A stretch of DNA of 64,000 bases. Origin: Caldifarciminota bacterium (lineage in GTDB: Bacteria; Hydrothermota; Hydrothermia; UBA1063; CAJXJZ01). Shown one piece after another: positions 37,134-44,610 of the stretch. Positions within the stretch are counted from its first letter, which is position 1, and every line of letters begins with the position of its first letter. The notes under the pieces were generated by a model. That model did not search any database. It was not told the DNA's origin and saw only the letters and a list, made by a program, of their open reading frames with translations. The stretch covers positions 1 through 64,000 of the forward strand of contig JALSNX010000030.1 in NCBI GenBank assembly GCA_026986775.1, written 5' to 3'. Made by a program: the position numbers and the translations under genes.

Positions 37134-37219
37134 GCCTTTTTCAATACATAGTTTTGCAAAGGGTCATAGGCGATAAGTGTATCTCTACAGTATTCATGTA
37201 GTTGTCATACTTATGAATG

Positions 37220-37242
37220 GAGCAAAGGTTGCTCTTTTTTTT
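37220..37242 (+). terminator. Hairpin plus T-tract upstream of the leuC-type gene
   Basis: GAGCAA (37220-37225), loop AGG and TTGCTC (37229-37234) form a perfect 6-bp stem followed by eight T residues (37235-37242). This has the form of an intrinsic terminator on the plus strand, yet no plus-strand gene lies just upstream. It may end a short leader or small RNA, or block stray transcription before the promoter at 37258. Confidence 0.45.
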
Positions 37243-37257
37243 CTTCAACTTTCCATT

Positions 37258-37263
37258 TATAAT
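37258..37263 (+). promoter_or_regulatory. -10 box of the leuC-type gene promoter
   Basis: A perfect TATAAT lies 33 nt before the ATG at 37297 and 15 nt after the terminator-like hairpin. The -35 is not obvious (T-rich). A strong GGGAGGTG ribosome binding site follows at 37287-37294. Confidence 0.4.
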
Positions 37264-37296
37264 TTAACCGTTCAAACAGGAAAGAGGGAGGTGAAT

Positions 37297-38556
37297 ATGG
37301 GTAAAACGTTTGTTGAGAAGGTATTTTCCAGAAAACTTGGAAGAGAAGTCAACGTAGGAGAAATCATTACTATAGAGCCGGATTTCGTAATGTCTCATGA
37401 TAACACAGCGGCAATTTCTGGTAAGTTCAATAAAATGGGAGCAGAGAGGGTAAAGTATCCAGAAAGACTGGTAATTGTGCTTGATCATGTTGTCCCTGCT
37501 GCACAGGAAAAGTATGCACTTAATCATCTTATAATAAGGGAATTTGTGAAAAAACATGGAATAAAACACTTTTATGATGTTAATTCAGAAGGCGGAATAT
37601 GCCATCAGGTTCTTTCAGAGAAAGGTTATGCATTGCCAGGTTACATAATTTTAGGTGCAGACTCCCATACAACCACCTATGGTGCCTTTGGTGCATTCTC
37701 TGCAGGTATAGGAAGGAGCGAGGTTGCTGCCATATGGGCAACCGGGGAAATATGGCTTAAGGTTCCCGAGTCTTTCAAGATAATAATAAATGGAAAATTA
37801 CCTGAGGGTGTAACGGCCAAGGATGTTATCCTCCATATCATAGGAAACATTGGTGCGGACGGAGCTACCTACAAGTCTGTGGAATTTACAGGGAAAGTAG
37901 TGAAAAATATGAGTCAATCATCAAGAATGGTGCTTGCAAACATGGCTGCTGAGATGGGTGCAAAGAACGGTTATATTGCGCCTGATGAAAAAACATTTGA
38001 GTGGATAGGTGATAGAGCAAAGGGCGAATATGAGCCTCTGTATCCAGACGAAGATGCAGAATACGAGAAGGTACTGGAGTTTGATGTGTCTCAACTTGAA
38101 CCACAAATTGCAGCACCCCATACCGTTGACAATGTTTATCCCGCAAAGGAGTATGAAGGCAAAAGGATTCATCAAGCATTGATTGGCACATGTACCAATG
38201 GAAGGCTTGAAGACCTTGAGATGGCTGCAAAGGTTTTAAAAGGCAGAAAGGTTCATAAGGATGTAAGACTCCTTGTGCTTCCAGCATCATGGGAGGTCTA
38301 TAAAAAGGCCATGAAAAAGGGCGTTATAGAGACCCTCATTGATGCTGGTGCCATTATTCTGAACTCAGGATGTGGGCCATGTCTTGGTGCCCATGAAGGT
38401 GTGCTTGCAAGGGGTGAGGTTGCCATTTCAACATCAAACAGAAACTTTAAGGGCAGAATGGGCTCAAAAGAAGCGGAGATTTTCCTCGCCTCACCTTTAA
38501 CAGTTGCCGCCTCCGCAATAGAAGGTAAAATTACAGACCCAAGAAAGTATCTTTAA
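37297..38556 (+). CDS. leuC: 3-isopropylmalate dehydratase/homoaconitase-type large subunit
   Basis: A 419-aa 4Fe-4S hydro-lyase subunit of the archaeal/short LeuC type. The cluster cysteines are in LIGTCTNGRLEDL and SGCGPCLG, with GADSHTTTYGAFGAFSAGIG and STSNRNFKGRMGS also diagnostic. The strong ribosome binding site GGGAGGTG selects ATG 37297; a 40-residue longer frame starts upstream of the promoter. It should need a small subunit (leuD type), but none is adjacent. The substrate may be isopropylmalate or a homoaconitate-like acid. Confidence 0.88.
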   Translation: MGKTFVEKVFSRKLGREVNVGEIITIEPDFVMSHDNTAAISGKFNKMGAERVKYPERLVIVLDHVVPAAQEKYALNHLIIREFVKKHGIKHFYDVNSEGGICHQVLSEKGYALPGYIILGADSHTTTYGAFGAFSAGIGRSEVAAIWATGEIWLKVPESFKIIINGKLPEGVTAKDVILHIIGNIGADGATYKSVEFTGKVVKNMSQSSRMVLANMAAEMGAKNGYIAPDEKTFEWIGDRAKGEYEPLYPDEDAEYEKVLEFDVSQLEPQIAAPHTVDNVYPAKEYEGKRIHQALIGTCTNGRLEDLEMAAKVLKGRKVHKDVRLLVLPASWEVYKKAMKKGVIETLIDAGAIILNSGCGPCLGAHEGVLARGEVAISTSNRNFKGRMGSKEAEIFLASPLTVAASAIEGKITDPRKYL

Positions 38557-38562
38557 AATTTC

Positions 38563-41500
38563 TTGAGAGAAAAATACAGATTATCAGGCTGGCTTTTACT
38601 GCAGGATATAGCAGGTTATACTGCATTCAGTGAAAAACTGAGGAAAAAGGGCAAGGAGGGGGTGGAAGAACTCACAGAAATACTAAATAGTTTCCTGTCA
38701 GAACAGGAAAAGATAATAGAGGAGAACGGAGGTTATATATTTAAACTTGCAGGGGATGCATTTTTTGCCGCCCTGCCACCTTTTTCAAGAAAGAAAATAG
38801 AGGGTTTATCCAGAAGACTTATTGATAATGTAACGCTCAGAAAATACAATTTAAAGTCTCGGATTGTTGGAGTAAGAGGAGATTTTTCAATCCACAGTTT
38901 TTCCATATCATCCGGCGTGGACCTTCTACCCTCAGGAAATGTAGTAAAAGTGTTGATGAACGTTGAGGATATAACAGAGGCGGGCAAAATTGAACTTAAA
39001 GAGCTTAAAGCAAAGGGTAGGGCGTTCAAGAAACCCCATGAGATTGAGAAAATAAGGGTTCCGCAAATATCAATAACCTACCGTCCGGAAGTGGTGACGT
39101 TTTTGAGGCTGAAAACTGATGATGTTGATAAAATCAGGAATATTGTAGCATACATTTTAAAGGAAACCTCCTTTGCGTTCATCGGAAAAATCGTTCCCTA
39201 TAAAGATGGTGTCATGATTTTGATACTATATAGTTTTCCCCATTCAACAGGAAAAGAGAAGGAACTGTCTTTGAGGTTTTCTCTGGACATGGAAGAATAT
39301 TTAAATAAGCAAGAAATTGATTTTGGGATTGGAACGTCGTATGATTTTGTTTACACAGGCGTTGTGGGTGGCATGCATTTTAAGGAAATTGATTTTATTG
39401 GGGATGGTGTAAATATAGCAGCACGTCTTGCCACACAGGAGAATGGAAAATCCCTTTTTACTCAGGAGATAATAAAAGGTCTGCGAACTTCTTACAGTTT
39501 TAGTATCCTTGAGAAGGTGCATCTTAAGGGTAAGAAAGAGCCTGTAAATGTTTATGAAGTGAGAAAAGAAGAAAAAAGTGAAAAAGATACAGATTTTGTT
39601 GACAGGGAAGAAGAACTTGAACTTTTAAAAAATGCCATATCTCATGGAGAAAGAATTTTAATTAAAGGAGAGGCTGGAACGGGAAAAACAAGGTTAATAA
39701 AGGAGGCTATAAGACATATTCAGGAAGATAGAGTCATATTTACACGAGGATTCCCAAATGACCCACCCCTTACTTCTTTAAAAACAGTTCTGTCACAGTT
39801 GCCAGAGAATATAGTGAGTGAATATCCTGTTTTATTGGATATTATTCAAGGAAAAAAGGTGAATTTTCAGGATGAGGACAGTATTTTGCCGATGTTTGTG
39901 CATAATGCTATTGAAAAATCCCGAAAAAAACTTATTGTAATGGATGATTTCCACTGGATAGACAGCATTTCCCGTAATATACTCTTAAAGGCAATAAAAG
40001 ATTCAGATGTAAGTGTTATTGCTACGGTAAGAAGCGAGTATATAGAGAAAGATGAGGTAAAAGGGTTTAAGACTATTTCACTTACTTCACTTTCAAAGGA
40101 GCATACAGAGAAACTTCTAAGAAATTACTTTGGAAAGGATGTATCTTTAACACTTTTATCAACAGTATACGAAAGAAGTCTTGGAATACCCTTTTTAGTT
40201 GAACAATTTGCAGAATTTATAAAAGAGAAAGGTCTTGTGATTTATAGAGAAAAGACCGTTGACCTTAAAGATACCAGATTTATAGACATACCCATAGATG
40301 CCTTCAGTCTTATCCTTGCGCGTTATGACCTCTTACCTGAAAATGAAAAGAAATTAATAAGGGTTGCTTCCTGTTTTGCGAATGAATGGGATTTAAAAGA
40401 GGTAAAAGAGGTTGCAGGAAAAAATGTAAAAACGGACCTGAATGTGTCCTTGAAATCAAACTTTATCAAAAGAGTAAGTGATAATAAATATGCCTTTTCA
40501 CATTCACTTTTAAGGGAAACCATCTATGCAGGTATCTTTGGAAAAAGGCGTAAGTATATTCACAGGAGAATAGCCCGTATATTCAAGAAGTTCGGGCACA
40601 GTGCCTATGAAATAGCCATGCACTATTTTAAGGGTGGATGCTACAGAAAATCCGATTTTTACTTTAAAGAGGCCTTTTTACACCTTCTCAACATGGGATT
40701 TCACAGAGAAGCAGGCAAAGTTATAGAGTTTGTAAAGGATGGCCATCTTAAAGAATTTCTCAGAGCGCACCTATTTCTCCATTATGGGGAGTATGAAAAG
40801 GCGGAAGAAACCATAAAATCCATACTAAGATACCGAAAAGGAAGAAAAAGGGTTGAACTCTTACTTTTGTTGAGCAGTGTTTACGATTTCTGGAGCAGGT
40901 ATGACAGAATGTTTAAGGTTTTAAAAAGTTTAAAAAGATACGAAAAGTATATGAACAGAAAGCATATTTACACTTATTATGAAGGGTGGGGAATATATTA
41001 TGATATGACAGGAGAGCGGAGGAAGGCCCTCAAATATTATTTTAAGACACTTGATATAGCCTCAACACCAGAGGAACGTTCAACAAGTTTTTATAATATT
41101 GGCTGGATTTATTTTACCCTCAAAGATTATCAGAAAGCAGAACATTACTTAAAAAAATGTCTTCAAAAAGAGCCTGAAAACAGGATGACAAAAGCCTGGG
41201 TGTATCTGCGACTTGGAGAAATAGAATTTGTAAGGAAGCATTATGATAGAGCCCGTTTTTATCTTGAAGAATCACTGCATAATTATTACATTTCAGGATA
41301 TTCTTACGGAATATTTCTGAGCATAGCGCCTCTTATATCTCTATACACCATAACGCATGACAAAGAGGCATTAAAAGAATTATATCTCATGGTTAAAGAT
41401 GTTATAGAATCAAATGAAAACATTCTTTTTGCCTTTTATTTTGCCTCAAGACAACTGAAAAATGAAGATTTATCCCGTGAAATTTACAATAAACTCCCCA

Positions 41501-41790
41501 AAAATCAGCAGAAAGAAACACAGGTTCTTGATTTAATTATAAACAGCAAATTAGAAGAAGCCCTCAATCTGTGCCAGAAAAATGATTTTAAATATACATG
41601 GTGCAGAAATTTAAATAGATTAATATCAAACACCAGTGAAAAGCAAACAGGTTTGTTACTTTTAATCAAATCTCTTTATTATCCCCTGTCAGAGGAAGAG
41701 AAAGAGGAGTTACACGATATACTCACCCATTACCTCCACGTCCCCCTTTATGCTGTGTTGGTAGAGAAGTTGAAGGAAAAAAGTGTTTAA
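38563..41790 (+). CDS. Soluble-adenylyl-cyclase-like protein: two cyclase domains, STAND NTPase, TPRs
   Basis: The 1075-aa protein has two class III cyclase homology domains (about residues 7-170 and 180-345), a P-loop NTPase (Walker A KGEAGTGKT, Walker B LIVMDDFHWID) and a C-terminal TPR region. The first domain keeps the metal-binding aspartates (Asp15 in LLLQDIAGYT, Asp65 in KLAGDAFFA) but lacks the Asn/Arg pair. The second lacks the first aspartate but keeps Asn284 and Arg288 (IGDGVNIAARL). One complete composite site per chain is therefore predicted, as in animal soluble adenylyl cyclase. The start is TTG, 6 nt after leuC, without a clear ribosome binding site. No membrane segment. Confidence 0.87.
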   Translation: MREKYRLSGWLLLQDIAGYTAFSEKLRKKGKEGVEELTEILNSFLSEQEKIIEENGGYIFKLAGDAFFAALPPFSRKKIEGLSRRLIDNVTLRKYNLKSRIVGVRGDFSIHSFSISSGVDLLPSGNVVKVLMNVEDITEAGKIELKELKAKGRAFKKPHEIEKIRVPQISITYRPEVVTFLRLKTDDVDKIRNIVAYILKETSFAFIGKIVPYKDGVMILILYSFPHSTGKEKELSLRFSLDMEEYLNKQEIDFGIGTSYDFVYTGVVGGMHFKEIDFIGDGVNIAARLATQENGKSLFTQEIIKGLRTSYSFSILEKVHLKGKKEPVNVYEVRKEEKSEKDTDFVDREEELELLKNAISHGERILIKGEAGTGKTRLIKEAIRHIQEDRVIFTRGFPNDPPLTSLKTVLSQLPENIVSEYPVLLDIIQGKKVNFQDEDSILPMFVHNAIEKSRKKLIVMDDFHWIDSISRNILLKAIKDSDVSVIATVRSEYIEKDEVKGFKTISLTSLSKEHTEKLLRNYFGKDVSLTLLSTVYERSLGIPFLVEQFAEFIKEKGLVIYREKTVDLKDTRFIDIPIDAFSLILARYDLLPENEKKLIRVASCFANEWDLKEVKEVAGKNVKTDLNVSLKSNFIKRVSDNKYAFSHSLLRETIYAGIFGKRRKYIHRRIARIFKKFGHSAYEIAMHYFKGGCYRKSDFYFKEAFLHLLNMGFHREAGKVIEFVKDGHLKEFLRAHLFLHYGEYEKAEETIKSILRYRKGRKRVELLLLLSSVYDFWSRYDRMFKVLKSLKRYEKYMNRKHIYTYYEGWGIYYDMTGERRKALKYYFKTLDIASTPEERSTSFYNIGWIYFTLKDYQKAEHYLKKCLQKEPENRMTKAWVYLRLGEIEFVRKHYDRARFYLEESLHNYYISGYSYGIFLSIAPLISLYTITHDKEALKELYLMVKDVIESNENILFAFYFASRQLKNEDLSREIYNKLPKNQQKETQVLDLIINSKLEEALNLCQKNDFKYTWCRNLNRLISNTSEKQTGLLLLIKSLYYPLSEEEKEELHDILTHYLHVPLYAVLVEKLKEKSV

Positions 41791-41825
41791 TAAATTATAG
41801 ACTTTAATTTACAGGATAGTCGCTT

Positions 41826-41831
41826 TATAAT
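41826..41831 (+). promoter_or_regulatory. -10 box, leaderless promoter of the response regulator operon
   Basis: A perfect TATAAT ends 7 nt before the ATG at 41839. The -35 is weak (TTTAAT at 41803-41808 with 17 bp). No ribosome binding site lies between. This suggests the regulator and its sensor genes are made from a housekeeping sigma promoter. Confidence 0.45.
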
Positions 41832-41838
41832 AGATACT

Positions 41839-43323
41839 ATGAGAATAGTTGTGGTTGATGATGACAAAAAGATTTTAAAAGCATTTGAAAAAGTGTGTAA
41901 AAACTATGGAGAGATTGAGATAAACACATTTGACGACCCGCATAAATTCTTAAGCAGCACTTCAGGTTCCTATGATATTTATGTTATAGATTATGTATTT
42001 GATACTACCTCAGATGACGGCATAACGGTAATAAAGAATCTACTGAATAAAAGTGAAGTGAGCAATGCGATAATATATCTTGTTACCAGATATCCAGATG
42101 AGGTGAGTGTTGAGAGATTTAACCTTCTTGCCCAGAGGGATGACGTCAAAAAAAATCTTGTGAAATTGCTGCTTCATGAGAAATCAGTTGAAGACCGTGA
42201 AAAATTTGCAGAGGAATTCATAGCAACAGTAGTGGATGTGTATAACAATTTAAACTTTACTCATAAGCAGCATATTCTTACATTATACGAAAAAAACGGT
42301 TATTGCTTTATATCTTCTGATATAATTGATAGAGTTTTTGCTCTTGAAAGAAAGTTTGAAGAGTGGAGAAAATCAGAAAAAACAGATGTTGTAGTAATAT
42401 ATGGTGAGATGGGAGTGGGTAAGACGTTTCTCTCAGATACCTTTGTAAAGGTCCATAAGAGGGATATAAAGGGTAATGTGAAGCAAGTGGATAGTGGAAC
42501 AATCAATGAAAGCACCGGACTGTCACAACTTCTGGGATATGTTAAAGGGGCCTTTACAGGAGCAGATAAAGACACTGAAGGTTATATTTCCAGTAACACA
42601 GATATTCTTATATTGGACAATTTTCAATATTTTCCATTACAACTTCAACGTGCTTTTCTGGTAGTAATTGATAGTGGATTATATACTCCTCTTGGCAGTA
42701 ATAAACATGAAGTATTTAAAGGTTTTATAATTCTTTTAACAAATAGACATCCTGATGAAATGTTAAAGAAAGGAACCATAATTCCAGACCTTTATGATAG
42801 AATAAAGTCCAGTATAATAGAATTGCCAGAGGAATTGAAGGATTCAGATACCGTGAATTTTATAAAACGTCAATTACAGAATAAGGGGAAAAAATATAGT
42901 GATGAAGCAATATCGTATGTTGTGAAAAACATACATAGAACACCAAGAAATGTAATGCACCTGATAGAAATACTTGAAAGTATGAAAATTACTCAACTTG
43001 ATATCCTTAATGCACGGTATGTATTACAACAAAATGAGAGGCTCACTCAAAAAGTCCTGTCTAATAACATTTCTAATAATGACAGCTCTTTTAAAACATT
43101 TCCTGGGGAACTATCCAGAGCACTCAGTTATTTCATGAATTCGTTATCTTTAGAAATAAAAGATTTTGACCAATTAAAAAAGGCATTTGTGTTTTATTTA
43201 AAATATATTGAAAAATATGAGACCAATGCTGATATAAGCAAAGTAAGCGGCATTTCACCTGCTCAAATAAGCCGTTATCTCAAAGACGAAAAATTCAAAG
43301 GATTATTTAAAAAAATCCAGTGA
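41839..43323 (+). CDS. Sigma-54-dependent response regulator (NtrC family)
   Basis: A 494-aa enhancer-binding protein. An N-terminal receiver domain has the acidic pair Asp7/Asp8 and the phosphoacceptor Asp51 (YVIDYVF). A linker of about 60 residues leads to a AAA+ domain with Walker A GEMGVGKT (189-196) and an intact GAFTGA loop (237-242), the part that contacts sigma-54. A helix-turn-helix ends the protein (TNADISKVSGISPAQISRYL, about 464-483). It is followed after 3 nt by a sensor-like gene and then a histidine kinase. Three sigma-54 promoters lie 5-7 kb downstream and are its likely targets. Confidence 0.9.
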   Translation: MRIVVVDDDKKILKAFEKVCKNYGEIEINTFDDPHKFLSSTSGSYDIYVIDYVFDTTSDDGITVIKNLLNKSEVSNAIIYLVTRYPDEVSVERFNLLAQRDDVKKNLVKLLLHEKSVEDREKFAEEFIATVVDVYNNLNFTHKQHILTLYEKNGYCFISSDIIDRVFALERKFEEWRKSEKTDVVVIYGEMGVGKTFLSDTFVKVHKRDIKGNVKQVDSGTINESTGLSQLLGYVKGAFTGADKDTEGYISSNTDILILDNFQYFPLQLQRAFLVVIDSGLYTPLGSNKHEVFKGFIILLTNRHPDEMLKKGTIIPDLYDRIKSSIIELPEELKDSDTVNFIKRQLQNKGKKYSDEAISYVVKNIHRTPRNVMHLIEILESMKITQLDILNARYVLQQNERLTQKVLSNNISNNDSSFKTFPGELSRALSYFMNSLSLEIKDFDQLKKAFVFYLKYIEKYETNADISKVSGISPAQISRYLKDEKFKGLFKKIQ

Positions 43324-43326
43324 GTT

Positions 43327-44610
43327 ATGATTTTGCTGTTTGTGTTTGGTCTGATGCTGATGGATACATCGTATTTTAAGATTGATACAGTCGTTACTTT
43401 ACCGTTTACTCCAAGCAGAATAAACATGGTAAATGATAGATATATCTATCTTCATGATGGGATGGAAAATTTTTTTATACTCCTTAACAGCGATTTCAGT
43501 CTTCATACCCTGAAAATGGTAAATCTTGGATTTTTTGAAAATTATGTGTTATTGCTTGAAAGAGAGCGAAAGATAATAATTGTAAGAAGATACAGGATTG
43601 ACATTTACAATCTTGATACAGGGTTAAAGGAGAGGGAAATAAAATTGAAATTTTCCCCTGAAGTTCTGAAAAGATGCTTTCCTATTCATGTCCGAATAGC
43701 GAGGATTTTGGGAGACAGAGAGCATTATGTATTGTGGTTTACCAGGAGAATAGTATCTCCGTATGACTATGTCTATTACAAAGTATTTAACATCAAGAAA
43801 AGCGTAGTTCATATTTCTTTTACAAATCTGGATTCCCTTCCATATAACATTTCAAAGTATCTTTTCAGATACAAAGATAACTTTATCATATCCACAGGCA
43901 CAGGGGAGAATGGAAGGCTACTTAAGGGGATGAGCGACAGAATTCAGTGTGGGATATTTGTTAAATCATTTAAAACCGGAAAGATTCTAAATAGAACATA
44001 TTTCAGAGGGCCTTACTGTAATGCAGGACTCGTTAAGAGAACGAAAAGAGGATTGCTTTTATACGAAGTGCAGAATGGACTTGCAACGCTGTTATCTCAT
44101 TTACGGCATGCTGGATTTGTTCTAATAAACCCCAGAAGTTATGAAAAGCCTGTATATAAGACATTACTTGAAAACACTTACGAAAACATAGTTTCACAGT
44201 CAGGTATTTTCATGGAAATGCCAGAGGACAGATCTGTTCCTGTGCTGATTGATCAGAGAAAAAAAATCATAAAGGTTTACAATGATGAACTTGAGGAAAT
44301 CTTGAGCATTCCCTATCCAGATACTGCCATCATCTTCTACTTTTCCCAGTCCATAAAACTTGACAAAAACACCATTGCGGTTTTAATGGTGTCACGGAAA
44401 AATATGTTACTGCCTTATCTGGGGATCATAAACAAAGGTAGGACAACCATAAATGCTATTCTTTATATAATAGACATCAACAGGAGAAAATTGACAAAAA
44501 CAGCCTTTTTAAATGTACTACGCAGGAAAGTGATGTCTTTTAATAAGAAAAAGAATGAACTCTATATTATAGAAAAAAACAGGTTGTATGCTTTAAAAAG
44601 GTTAAGGTAA
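43327..44610 (+). CDS. Secreted beta-propeller-like protein
   Basis: The 427-aa protein has a short hydrophobic N-terminus (MILLFVFGLMLMDTS) that could be a signal peptide, then repeated beta-strand blocks with YIYLHDGMENFF, IDIYNLDTG and similar sheets, as in six-bladed propellers. No enzyme motif is recognised. It lies 3 nt after the response regulator and its stop codon directly abuts the ATG of the histidine kinase, so it is probably a periplasmic part of the same sensing unit. Confidence 0.6.
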   Translation: MILLFVFGLMLMDTSYFKIDTVVTLPFTPSRINMVNDRYIYLHDGMENFFILLNSDFSLHTLKMVNLGFFENYVLLLERERKIIIVRRYRIDIYNLDTGLKEREIKLKFSPEVLKRCFPIHVRIARILGDREHYVLWFTRRIVSPYDYVYYKVFNIKKSVVHISFTNLDSLPYNISKYLFRYKDNFIISTGTGENGRLLKGMSDRIQCGIFVKSFKTGKILNRTYFRGPYCNAGLVKRTKRGLLLYEVQNGLATLLSHLRHAGFVLINPRSYEKPVYKTLLENTYENIVSQSGIFMEMPEDRSVPVLIDQRKKIIKVYNDELEEILSIPYPDTAIIFYFSQSIKLDKNTIAVLMVSRKNMLLPYLGIINKGRTTINAILYIIDINRRKLTKTAFLNVLRRKVMSFNKKKNELYIIEKNRLYALKRLR

